Assembly: GCA_023666965.1 (NCBI GenBank)
Contig: JAMPAZ010000001.1
Location: forward strand, 165,223-229,222
Direction: 5' to 3'
Source of the DNA: Muribaculum sp.
Lineage (GTDB): Bacteria; Bacteroidota; Bacteroidia; Bacteroidales; Muribaculaceae
Length of the DNA: 64,000 nt
This document shows positions 43,195 to 51,718 of this stretch, in pieces (within the stretch, counting starts at the first letter, position 1; every line of letters starts with the position of its first letter). The position numbers and the translations under genes are program-made. A model generated the notes under the pieces. It was not told the DNA's origin and did not search any database. It was given only the letters and a program-made list of their open reading frames with translations.

Positions 43195-43493
43195 GGAATC
43201 GAACTTTTTCCCTTATCATCGGTTATTACGTATAGTCATTCGACTCAGTGCCCTCCGGAAAAGGCATTGGGAAGATGTTTGTACTTTGAAAATGACATGC
43301 TGGACTTTGAAGTCTGTCTGACCGCTGAAGTGCAAATGCATTTTCAGCTGATGAAAGGACATGATACGGCTAACGCGCGATGCGCCGGGGCTACGGCCCA
43401 TGCAGTTGCGCATCCGTGAATTCTAAAGATATCGCACAATCAACATTCACTAATTTTTCCGGGAAAGCCATAGTTGTGAAACTGTGGCTTTTT
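43195..43493 (+). ncRNA. Structured non-coding RNA, about 300 nt (6S/Bacteroidales-1-like candidate)
   Basis: No convincing reading frame, but a promoter precedes it and a terminator closes it. Helices visible: TTTTCCC 43206-43212 with GGGAAGA 43269-43275, enclosing AGTC-ATTC-GACT (43234-43245) and AGTGCC/GGCATT (43247-43252/43263-43268); GAAAATG 43288-43294 with CATTTTC 43339-43345, continuing CAT/ATG and GC/GC inward to GACT-TTGA-AGTC (43303-43314); GATGCGC 43379-43385 with GCGCATC 43408-43414, enclosing GGGC-TACG-GCCC (43388-43399), a UNCG tetraloop. It lacks the conserved blocks of RNase P, tmRNA and SRP RNA that I know. The size and promoter/terminator layout recall the Bacteroidales-1 RNA (a 6S form), but I cannot confirm that identity. 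Confidence 0.55.
43464..43493 (+). terminator. Intrinsic terminator of the structured RNA
   Basis: AAAGCCATAGTT (43464-43475), loop GTGA, AACTGTGGCTTT (43480-43491): a 12-bp stem with one T.G pair and a T-run to 43493. Confidence 0.8.
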
Positions 43494-43549
43494 CTTTATA
43501 CCCGAAAATTTTACCCCAATTTTGCACTATCAACCGTAGCAAAGCACAT

Positions 43550-43557
43550 TATCTTTG
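43550..43557 (+). promoter_or_regulatory. Promoter of the small basic protein gene
   Basis: TATCTTTG is a perfect -7 match; transcription near 43564 leaves about 24 nt before ATG 43588 and excludes the longer in-frame start at 43555. Confidence 0.6.
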
Positions 43558-43587
43558 CAGAAACAAACCTTAAAATCAAACGATATA

Positions 43588-44082
43588 ATGAGACACACCA
43601 CTACACGCACTCCGCGCTTTGACCGCGAATGGAAAGAGATGCTATCTATGCTTCCAGCCGACCGTCGGCAGATAATGGAAGACTCCATCAGAAGCTACCA
43701 AATGACCGGAAAGAACCCCGAAGGACTTGAGGGAGCGGAAATGATGGCATTCCTCCTTATTAAAAAAATTGTTGACCGACGCGCAAAACAGCGACTCGCC
43801 CGCCGACGCAAAAAAGAGACCTCCCGCGCAGCCATGCCGGATAAGCTGACTGCGCAGGAGGCCGAAACTTGTCATATTGAATCCACCGAACCGCGAGAAA
43901 CGTTAGTAGTAAGCGACAAGGGGGATGCGCCAAAAGTCAAGCACAAATTCGGTCCGCTCGGCGATGTCGGCCGGCTTCGAAAGAAAGCTCAAGCCGCGAG
44001 GCAGACTAACCGTGCCGGCGGATCAGGCAAGACACGACATCACAAGATGCCGTTGCTGCCGCAAAGAATCAAGACTACGTAG
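43588..44082 (+). CDS. Small basic hypothetical protein
   Basis: Not recognised. 164 residues. The first 60 residues (FDREWKEMLSMLPADRRQIMEDSIRSYQMTG, MMAFLLIKKIVDRRAKQRLARRRKK) look helical, with an LPADRR pattern common in small Bacteroidales proteins, followed by a very basic, low-complexity tail (LRKKAQAARQTNRAGGSGKTRHHK). The charge suggests nucleic-acid binding. Start at 43588 is fixed by the promoter at 43550. It runs convergently into the DASS transporter gene and overlaps its last 43 bases. Its place just after the structured RNA is noted without proof of a link. Confidence 0.55.
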   Translation: MRHTTTRTPRFDREWKEMLSMLPADRRQIMEDSIRSYQMTGKNPEGLEGAEMMAFLLIKKIVDRRAKQRLARRRKKETSRAAMPDKLTAQEAETCHIESTEPRETLVVSDKGDAPKVKHKFGPLGDVGRLRKKAQAARQTNRAGGSGKTRHHKMPLLPQRIKTT

Positions 44083-45554
44083 CTGACAGCCAAGCCCACG
44101 ATACCCATGATTAAACCCACTTTAACCATATCCTTCTGTTTGATAAGTCCGGTCGCATCGGCCAATGCATTCGGAGGCGTACTGATAGGCAAGAGCATTG
44201 CGAGCGACGAGCTTAGAGCTACACCGATGAGCAGAGTGCCTACGCCTCCGAGCGACAGCAATTGTTCGCGCATACTTATACCGGCTATGGCAAGTATCGG
44301 CACAAACAATGCCGCTGTAGCCGTATGGGAGATAAAGTTGGCCATAAGCCAGCAAAGCAGTCCGGAACCGACGATGATCAAAACGGGCGACCACTGGGCA
44401 AATGGGATGGAGTCAATCATGTGGTTTCCAAGACCCGATTCGTTGAGAGCAACGCCGAGAGCAAAACCTCCGGCAACCATCCAGAGGATGCTCCAACTGA
44501 TTTCCTCAAGATCTCGTCGGGTTATGACTCCTGTAATACACAGCACTCCGACAGGTAGCATGGCCACTACGTTGGCGTTCACGCCGGTTATCGAGTCGCA
44601 CATCCAGAGAAGCACCGTGACGGCAAATGTCACATATACAACGTAATCGCGCCATGAATGCTCGTGTGCACCCTCTATCTTCAGTTCAATCTGCTTTTGC
44701 TTAAAGGGGAACATCGCTTTCAGCACGAACCATGCTACGAAAAGAAGCACCAACGCCAATGGGAACATCACGGCCATCCACTGCCCGAATCCTATCCCAA
44801 GGTCCAGACCTTCGGGATCATTAAGATATTTCAACGCTATGGCATTTGGAGGCGTTCCGATCGGCGTTCCGATGCCTCCCACGTTGGCTCCGATAGGGAT
44901 AGCGAGCGCCAGACCGATTTTTCCTTTTCCGTCGGCCGGCAGAGCTTTAAGCACCGGAGCAAGGAATGTGAGCATCATAGCGGCAGTGGCCGTATTGCTT
45001 ATAAACATCGAAAAGATGGCAGTCACAAGAATAAATCCAAGCAACACCGACTCCGATTTTGTTCCGAAAGGCTTGAGCATCACCCGGGCAAGCTTAACGT
45101 CAAGTCCGCTCTTAGTGGCGGCGATGGCGATGATGAATCCACCGATAAAGAGCATGATTATAGGGTCAGCAAAACAGTGAAGCACGGCCTTGTAGCTAAT
45201 CAGCTTGCCAAATTCGGCCGAACCGGCATCCCCTCGCAGGAACCATAGCGAACTGTCGGAGACGGTAAACAGCAGGAACACCACCACCATAAGCGACGTG
45301 GTCCAAGCCGGAACGGCATCAAAGAGCCACATCAAGGCCGCAAATGCGAATATCGCTATCACGCGATGCTCGACTTCGCTTAATCCGGCGATACCAAATG
45401 CCGAAGCCGGGATACACAACAACACGATCGGCACAATAACAGCTATAGAAAGCTTCAACAACTTTAAATTCAGGGGATTCTTCGATTCCCTGTGGGCCTT
45501 TTTCCATTGATGATATTCTTCTACCAGATGAAACCCATGAAAATTTTTAAACAT
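44040..45554 (-). CDS. DASS/SLC13-family sodium-coupled anion (dicarboxylate or sulfate) symporter
   Basis: Inner-membrane importer of di/tricarboxylates or related anions with Na+. 504 residues, about 12 membrane segments. The two inverted halves each have the family's paired motifs: SNTATAAMM with GTPIGTPPNAIAL in the first, SHTATAALF with STPPNALAD in the second, which bind Na+ and substrate carboxylates. A short charged N-terminus (HLVEEYHQWKKAH) is cytoplasmic. Succinate, malate or fumarate are likely substrates; sulfate cannot be excluded from sequence. Transcribed alone. Confidence 0.9.
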   Translation of the reverse strand: MFKNFHGFHLVEEYHQWKKAHRESKNPLNLKLLKLSIAVIVPIVLLCIPASAFGIAGLSEVEHRVIAIFAFAALMWLFDAVPAWTTSLMVVVFLLFTVSDSSLWFLRGDAGSAEFGKLISYKAVLHCFADPIIMLFIGGFIIAIAATKSGLDVKLARVMLKPFGTKSESVLLGFILVTAIFSMFISNTATAAMMLTFLAPVLKALPADGKGKIGLALAIPIGANVGGIGTPIGTPPNAIALKYLNDPEGLDLGIGFGQWMAVMFPLALVLLFVAWFVLKAMFPFKQKQIELKIEGAHEHSWRDYVVYVTFAVTVLLWMCDSITGVNANVVAMLPVGVLCITGVITRRDLEEISWSILWMVAGGFALGVALNESGLGNHMIDSIPFAQWSPVLIIVGSGLLCWLMANFISHTATAALFVPILAIAGISMREQLLSLGGVGTLLIGVALSSSLAMLLPISTPPNALADATGLIKQKDMVKVGLIMGIVGLAVSYVVLILCGSNGIL

Positions 45555-45834
45555 AGACTTAAACTTGGTTTATTAATATATTATGTCAATTATTGCCTCT
45601 CGACATGCAAAAAAGCGTCCTATTTCCAAAAATCGGCTGCAAAGTTACGAACTTCATCCGACACTTCAAAACGCCCTCAACTTTTGTCAATAACTTTTAG
45701 AGCCCATTCAGACAAGCATCGGGAACAATGGGCATGAGGAACCAAGCATTTTTTTGGAGATTATTTTTGACAATTTTAAGATTTATATGTTATAATAATT
45801 AAGTAACTTAGCACCTCAATTTTAAAATACAGAA

Positions 45835-47520
45835 ATGAAGTTCCGTAAATTCAACATCCTGTCTCGATGCTTGGTCGGCCTTTGCATAGCCGTCATTGCC
45901 GCATCAGCCATATCCGCCACCCGAAGCGACAAGGCCGATATTGCGCGTAACCTCGACATTTTCAACGCTATATACAAGGAGTTGCAGACCAACTATGTCG
46001 ATTCGATCGACTCCGACAAGGTCATCACCACCGCCATCGACGCGATGCTCAGCACACTCGACCCCTACACCGTATATTATCCGGCATCAAGCCAGGACCA
46101 ACTGACACAGATGACCTCCGGCGAATATGGCGGTATCGGTGCCCTCATCCAAGAGGTAAAGGGCAAGGGAGTGATCATATCCGAGCCTTACGAAAATACC
46201 CCCTCGGCTAAGGCCGGGCTTCGCGCCGGCGACCTGCTGATGGTCATCGACAACGACACGGTGCTTGGCTGGACTTCATCAAAAGTCACAGAAAAGCTGA
46301 AAGGCGAAGCGGGTACTCAGCTGAAAGTAACCGTCAAGCGCCCCTACGTCGAAGACTCAATACTGACCTTTGACATTACGAGAAGCAAGATTCAGCTTCC
46401 GGCCGTTCCGTATTATGGAGTCGTAAAAGACAATATCGGCTATATCTACCTCAACCAATTTACCGACAAAGCGGCCGACAGCGTGCGCGACGCACTGATT
46501 GAACTGAAGAAAGACCCTCGCGTAAAAGCCATCGCGCTTGACCTCCGCGGCAATGTGGGCGGACTGCTTGAAGCGGCCGTGCAAATAGTGGGTTACTTCG
46601 TGCCGAAAAACACCGAAGTGCTCCGCACAAAAGGCAAAGGCGTGCTTAACGAAAAGGTGTATAAGACAACAAACAAGCCCATCGACACAGAGATACCGCT
46701 CATCGTGCTGATTGACGGCTCTTCGGCTTCAAGCGCCGAGATTACCGCCGGGGCACTTCAGGATCTTGACCGCGCAGTGCTCATCGGCAACAGGTCGTTC
46801 GGAAAGGGACTTGTCCAACATACCCGCCCGCTCCCGTTCGACGGCGTTCTGAAGGTCACAGTGGCCAAATACTACATTCCAAGTGGACGTCTAATTCAGG
46901 CCATCGACTATAGCCACCGCAATCCTGACGGCTCGGTGGCCCGCATCCCTGACTCGCTGACACACGTGTTCACCACCTTGAATGGGCGCGAAGTGCGCGA
47001 CGGTGGCGGTATTACCCCCGACATAGAAGTAGACTACGGTGAAGTTAACCGACTGACCTACAACATAGTCAGTGATAATTGGGCCTTTGACTACGCAACA
47101 AAGTATGCCGCCGAACATCCGTCAATCGCACCGGCGGAGGAATTCGCAGTGACCGACTCTATGTTTGCCGACTTCAAGAATTTCATCGACCCGGCAAAGT
47201 TCAACTACGACAAAGTCTGCGAGCAGATGATCGAGGCTCTCCGCAAGGCCGCCGAGACCGAAGGCTACATGAACGACTCCGTGAAGGCTCAGATCGACAT
47301 TCTCGAGGGGATGCTCAAGCACAATCTTAACCACGACCTCGACAACAACCGCAAGGACATCGACGGACTTATAGCCGGAGAGATTATGAAACGCTACTAT
47401 TATGAAAAGGGCCAAGTGATACAGACGCTGAAAAACGACCCGGCCATCGACTCTACAGCCGTCTTACTCAACGATCCGGAGAGATACAAATCCATACTCG
47501 CTCCCTCTAAAAACAGATAG
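45835..47520 (+). CDS. S41-family C-terminal processing peptidase (CtpA/Prc type)
   Basis: Periplasmic serine protease cutting unfolded or C-terminally exposed proteins. 561 residues. Signal peptide or anchor about 1-30; N-terminal helical part; PDZ domain about 95-185 (GGIGALIQEVKGKGVIISEPYENTPSAKAGLRAGDLLMVIDND); S41 core with LDLRGNVGGLLEAAVQIVGYFVP, nucleophile Ser in DGSSASSAEI and general-base Lys in GNRSFGKGLVQ. A C-terminal helical extension of about 150 residues follows. The ATG begins a run typical of a lipoprotein-free signal. Followed by mfd after 21 nt, so probably co-transcribed. Confidence 0.92.
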   Translation: MKFRKFNILSRCLVGLCIAVIAASAISATRSDKADIARNLDIFNAIYKELQTNYVDSIDSDKVITTAIDAMLSTLDPYTVYYPASSQDQLTQMTSGEYGGIGALIQEVKGKGVIISEPYENTPSAKAGLRAGDLLMVIDNDTVLGWTSSKVTEKLKGEAGTQLKVTVKRPYVEDSILTFDITRSKIQLPAVPYYGVVKDNIGYIYLNQFTDKAADSVRDALIELKKDPRVKAIALDLRGNVGGLLEAAVQIVGYFVPKNTEVLRTKGKGVLNEKVYKTTNKPIDTEIPLIVLIDGSSASSAEITAGALQDLDRAVLIGNRSFGKGLVQHTRPLPFDGVLKVTVAKYYIPSGRLIQAIDYSHRNPDGSVARIPDSLTHVFTTLNGREVRDGGGITPDIEVDYGEVNRLTYNIVSDNWAFDYATKYAAEHPSIAPAEEFAVTDSMFADFKNFIDPAKFNYDKVCEQMIEALRKAAETEGYMNDSVKAQIDILEGMLKHNLNHDLDNNRKDIDGLIAGEIMKRYYYEKGQVIQTLKNDPAIDSTAVLLNDPERYKSILAPSKNR

Positions 47521-47541
47521 CATACAGAGATTGCCTACGAC

Positions 47542-50500
47542 ATGAACTTAACCGAGCTTTGCAATCTACTCCTCACATCCCCACGAAAGAAAGCCATTGA
47601 GAAAGCTTTCGCCGACCAAGACAATTCCATCATACGGATATGCGGACTCGCCGGCTCATCGGCTCCGATGCTTATGGCAGCGCTACCCCCTCGTTCGGGA
47701 CATCCGGCCATCGTGGTCGGCGACTCGCTCGACGATGCCGGCTATCTATACCACGACCTATCGAGGATTTTGGGCGAAGATGCGGTGCTGATGTTTCCGT
47801 CGGGCTACAAGAGAGCCATTAAATACGGGCAGGTGGATCCGCCTTCCCAAATCATGCGCAATGAAGTGCTCAACCATTGGGGCGTAGATGCGGCACTGAG
47901 ATTCGTCGTAACTTATCCCGAAGCCTTAGCCGAAAAAGTGGCATCGAGGAAGGTCATCGAGGCAAACACCATCCATCTCTCCAAAGGACAAAACATCGAC
48001 TTGACAGAGACACAGAAATGGCTACGCGCCAACGGGTTCCAGCAAGTCGACTACGTATATGACCCCGGGCATTTTGCTGTCAGAGGTTCAATTCTCGACA
48101 TCTTCGGCTACAGCCACGAGATGCCGTTCCGCATCGACTTTTTCGGTGATGAAATTGAATCCATCCGTACGTTCAACATTGAGACACAACTGTCGGAGGC
48201 AAAACTCGACAGCATAGCAATCACATCCAGCGAGGCTTCGACCGACACTTCCGGTTCGCTCCTTGACTTCACCGGATCCGACACCCTATTATGGATGCGC
48301 GATGCCGACTACACAGTAGAGCGCATACGCGCCGTAGCCTCGGAATCGTTCAGTGAAAGCGCCGCCATAGCCAACGAGGGAGATACCTCCGCCATGAACC
48401 AAATAGTCGATCCGGACGAGGTAGCAAAAAAGCTGAACGCTTGCAGGCAACTTCGGTTCACCTCCGGCCAGGATTCCCCCAAAGAGTCGCCGACCGTCAT
48501 CGACTTTGACTGTACTCCACAGGGCATCTATCATAAAAATTTCGATCTCATAGCCGCCTCTTTTACGAAAATGCTCACCGACGGCTACCGCATATTCGTC
48601 TTAAGCGACTCTGAAAAGCAAATCGAACGCCTTCGCGCCATATTCAACGACCGAGGCGACAAGATTGACTTCAGTCCGGTCATATCCACTGTCCATGAAG
48701 GATTTGTCGACCATCAGACAAAAACGTGCGTTTTCACCGACCACCAGATTTTCGACAGATTCCATAAATACAACCTCAAAAGCGACAGGGCACGTTCGGG
48801 CAAACTCGCTCTCTCGCTTAAGGAACTCGGGCAAATCGAGCCGGGCGACTACGTAGTCCACGTCGACCACGGCATAGGACGTTTCGGTGGCTTGATTCGC
48901 ACTGAAGTCAACGGGCGAATGCAGGAAATGATAAAGCTTATCTATTCCAACAACGACCTGTTGCTTGTCAGCATACATAATCTGCATAAACTGTCGAAAT
49001 ATCGAGGCAAGGAGGGTGCCGAACCCCGCATAAACCGGTTGGGCAACGGAGCCTGGGGCAAGATGAAGGAGCGCACTAAATCGAAACTTAAAGACATAGC
49101 CCGCGACCTTATCAAGCTGTACGCAGCCCGTAAAGACGAACAAGGATTTGCCTACTCGCCCGACAGCTATCTTCAGCACGAACTTGAAGCGTCATTCATT
49201 TACGAGGACACACCGGACCAGCTTACGGCAACGCAGGCAGTCAAGGCCGACATGGAATCGCACCGTCCGATGGACCGATTGATCTGCGGCGATGTCGGGT
49301 TCGGCAAGACAGAGATTGCCATCCGTGCCGCTTTCAAGGCCGCCACCGACGGCAAACAGACCGCCGTACTCGTACCGACCACCGTACTCGCATATCAGCA
49401 CTACAACACTTTCAGCGAACGACTTAAGGACTTTCCGGTCAGAGTGGACTACCTGTCACGTGCAAGAACCGCCAAGGAGACCAAGCAGATTCTTACAGAC
49501 CTGGCTGAAGGTAAAATCGACATAATCATCGGCACGCACAAGCTGATTGGCAAAGTGGTCACTTTTAAAGACTTGGGACTTCTCGTCGTCGACGAGGAGC
49601 AGAAATTCGGCGTAGCCGTAAAAGAGAAGCTTAAACAGCTAAAAGTCAATGTAGATACGCTAACCATGTCGGCCACACCGATACCGCGCACGCTGCAATT
49701 CTCGCTCATGGGGGCACGTGACCTCTCGGCCATCACCACTCCCCCCACCAACCGCTATCCGATTCAGACTTCGGTCAACGCGCTCACAGACGACATAATC
49801 GAGGAAGCCGTCAACTTTGAAATGTCAAGAAACGGACAGGTGTTCCTCGTCAATCCCCGTATAGAAGGGCTTTATGAACTTGAGAATATGATCAAGCGCG
49901 TCGTGCCCGATGCCAGAACCATCGTAGCCCACGGACAGATGGCTCCTGACAAATTGGAAAAGGCCATAATCGACTTTGCCAACCACGACTACGACGTTCT
50001 GCTGGCTACTACCATCATCGAAAGCGGCATCGACATGCCCAATGTCAATACGATGATTATCAACAATGCGCAGTACTTCGGGCTGAGCGAGCTGCATCAG
50101 CTGCGTGGACGCGTAGGCAGAAGCAACCGCAAAGCATTCTGCTATCTGCTCGTCCCGCCCCACGTTCCATTGACTCCGATCGCACGTCGACGCATACAGG
50201 CCATCGAAAGCTTCAGCGAATTGGGTAGCGGCATACATATTGCCATGCAGGACCTTGACATACGCGGTGCCGGCAATCTACTTGGAGCAGAACAATCGGG
50301 ATTCATCGCCGATTTAGGCTACGAAACATACCAGCGCATTCTTAAAGAAGCTGTCCTCGAACTCAAAAACGAAGAGTTTTCCGACGTGCTCACCGCCGAC
50401 AGCGGCAGTGCTCCCGACGATATGGAATTTGTAGCCGACTGTTCGGTAGAAAGCGACATGGAACTGCTTCTACCACCCGACTATGTGCCGCAGGAGAGCG

Positions 50501-50895
50501 AACGCATCAGCCTGTACAAAGAACTTGACGGCATTGAACGGGAGCTTGATCTGCAAAACTTTAAGCTGCGACTTGAAGACCGTTTCGGCCAAATCCCGTC
50601 AGTTACGGCCGAACTGCTTCGCATACCGCGGCTCCGCTATCTGGCGCGCCAGCTAGGAATCGAAAAGGTTGTACTTAAGCAACAATCCATGTACTTATAC
50701 TTTGTCGATGAGACAAATAAGGCTTACTATCAATCGCCCATGTTTGGCCGTATCCTCAACTTCTATCAGGCCAACCCCCGCCGATGCAAGCTGAGGGAAA
50801 AGAACGGACGCCGCAGCCTTGCCATCAACAATGTGCCGACAGTCGAGGAGGCTGTAGCGTTGCTTCATCAGATTCTATCGTTAAAGTCGATATAA
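47542..50895 (+). CDS. mfd: Transcription-repair coupling factor
   Basis: ATP-driven translocase that removes stalled RNA polymerase and recruits UvrA. 1117 residues, normal length. UvrB-like N-terminal domains with DPGHFAVRGSILDIFGY (about 175-190); RNA-polymerase-interaction (CarD-like) domain with EPGDYVVHVDHGIGRFGGL; SF2 helicase motor with Walker A GDVGFGKTEIA, motif II DEEQKFGV, TMSATPIPRTL and QLRGRVGRS; C-terminal TRCF autoinhibitory domain. Starts 21 nt after the S41 peptidase gene. Confidence 0.97.
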   Translation: MNLTELCNLLLTSPRKKAIEKAFADQDNSIIRICGLAGSSAPMLMAALPPRSGHPAIVVGDSLDDAGYLYHDLSRILGEDAVLMFPSGYKRAIKYGQVDPPSQIMRNEVLNHWGVDAALRFVVTYPEALAEKVASRKVIEANTIHLSKGQNIDLTETQKWLRANGFQQVDYVYDPGHFAVRGSILDIFGYSHEMPFRIDFFGDEIESIRTFNIETQLSEAKLDSIAITSSEASTDTSGSLLDFTGSDTLLWMRDADYTVERIRAVASESFSESAAIANEGDTSAMNQIVDPDEVAKKLNACRQLRFTSGQDSPKESPTVIDFDCTPQGIYHKNFDLIAASFTKMLTDGYRIFVLSDSEKQIERLRAIFNDRGDKIDFSPVISTVHEGFVDHQTKTCVFTDHQIFDRFHKYNLKSDRARSGKLALSLKELGQIEPGDYVVHVDHGIGRFGGLIRTEVNGRMQEMIKLIYSNNDLLLVSIHNLHKLSKYRGKEGAEPRINRLGNGAWGKMKERTKSKLKDIARDLIKLYAARKDEQGFAYSPDSYLQHELEASFIYEDTPDQLTATQAVKADMESHRPMDRLICGDVGFGKTEIAIRAAFKAATDGKQTAVLVPTTVLAYQHYNTFSERLKDFPVRVDYLSRARTAKETKQILTDLAEGKIDIIIGTHKLIGKVVTFKDLGLLVVDEEQKFGVAVKEKLKQLKVNVDTLTMSATPIPRTLQFSLMGARDLSAITTPPTNRYPIQTSVNALTDDIIEEAVNFEMSRNGQVFLVNPRIEGLYELENMIKRVVPDARTIVAHGQMAPDKLEKAIIDFANHDYDVLLATTIIESGIDMPNVNTMIINNAQYFGLSELHQLRGRVGRSNRKAFCYLLVPPHVPLTPIARRRIQAIESFSELGSGIHIAMQDLDIRGAGNLLGAEQSGFIADLGYETYQRILKEAVLELKNEEFSDVLTADSGSAPDDMEFVADCSVESDMELLLPPDYVPQESERISLYKELDGIERELDLQNFKLRLEDRFGQIPSVTAELLRIPRLRYLARQLGIEKVVLKQQSMYLYFVDETNKAYYQSPMFGRILNFYQANPRRCKLREKNGRRSLAINNVPTVEEAVALLHQILSLKSI

Positions 50896-50926
50896 GCAAA
50901 AATCAAAAAGCCATGTCGGCTTGTTA

Positions 50927-50956
50927 TATATAGTAAACTCGACGTTTCACTATATA
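50927..50956. promoter_or_regulatory. Inverted repeat upstream of the channel gene
   Basis: TATATAGT (50927-50934) and ACTATATA (50949-50956), with AAC/GTT continuing inward, form a palindrome ending 11 nt before the ATG. It may be an operator or a hairpin masking translation; a terminator for mfd is less likely since no T-run follows. Confidence 0.45.
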
Positions 50957-50967
50957 ATGACACCACG

Positions 50968-51708
50968 ATGGATTTGAATCTCAACGACAAACAAAAGTCG
51001 CATTTGACAACGTTTCTCTACATGACCGTGCTCCTACTGTCATTAGGTCTTATAATATTCATCTCTATAGACACATTTGAGGGCGTAAACTTCCTCGAAA
51101 ATCATTACTACATGACCTATCAGTTCTGGGTCTGCGTGGTGTTCGTGATATATTTCTTTGTGGAATATGCCATGGCTGAAGACAAATGGCACTACATTAA
51201 GCACCGATGGTTCTTCTTGGTACTTTCCATCCCTTATCTTAATATCATCAATCTGTTCGGAATCAGCTTTACTTCGCAAGAACTTTACTTTATCCGATTC
51301 ATCCCGCTGGCCCGAGGCGCACTGGCTCTGTCAATCATCATAGGCTACATGACCAAAAACCGCATTTCATCACTGTTTCTGTCATACGTGGTCATTATGC
51401 TGTCGGTCATTTATTTCGCCAGCCTGATATTTCTTGAAAGAGAGCAGCCGGTCAACAATTTGGTGCCAAACTACGGAGCCGCATTGTGGTGGGCACTCAT
51501 GGATGCCACCACAATAGGCTCGTATATATATCCGGTGACAGTCACCGGAAAAATCCTGGCCGTAATCCTGGCCGCCCTTGGCATGATGATGTTCCCGCTG
51601 TTCACAGTCTACATAACCAACTGGGTGCAACGCTATAACAAGCGCCACAATCCGGCTCTGTTTGAAGATGAATTTACCGACGACCGCTATTCCGACGACA
51701 ACAGCTGA
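50968..51708 (+). CDS. Potassium-channel-like membrane protein with altered selectivity filter
   Basis: 246 residues with six hydrophobic segments (about 15-36, 47-68, 77-95, 105-125, 134-152 and, after the pore loop, 193-216), a layout like a single Kv-type subunit. A pore-helix-like WWALMDATTIGSYIYPVT lies between the last two. In K+ channels this position reads TTVGYGDIYP; here T181-T182-I183-G184-S185 lacks the GYG. The S4-equivalent segment has only one or two basic residues, so voltage sensing is doubtful. The tail (FEDEFTDDRYSDDNS) is acidic. Ion selectivity is therefore uncertain. It converges with sdaA, 10 nt apart. Confidence 0.75.
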   Translation: MDLNLNDKQKSHLTTFLYMTVLLLSLGLIIFISIDTFEGVNFLENHYYMTYQFWVCVVFVIYFFVEYAMAEDKWHYIKHRWFFLVLSIPYLNIINLFGISFTSQELYFIRFIPLARGALALSIIIGYMTKNRISSLFLSYVVIMLSVIYFASLIFLEREQPVNNLVPNYGAALWWALMDATTIGSYIYPVTVTGKILAVILAALGMMMFPLFTVYITNWVQRYNKRHNPALFEDEFTDDRYSDDNS

Positions 51709-51718
51709 TCCTACATCT

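Noticed and set aside
43195-43493. RNase P RNA, tmRNA or SRP RNA
   Set aside because: The conserved blocks of these RNAs known to me (for example GAGGAAAGTCC, the tmRNA CCA end, the SRP GGAA/GCAGCC loop) are absent.
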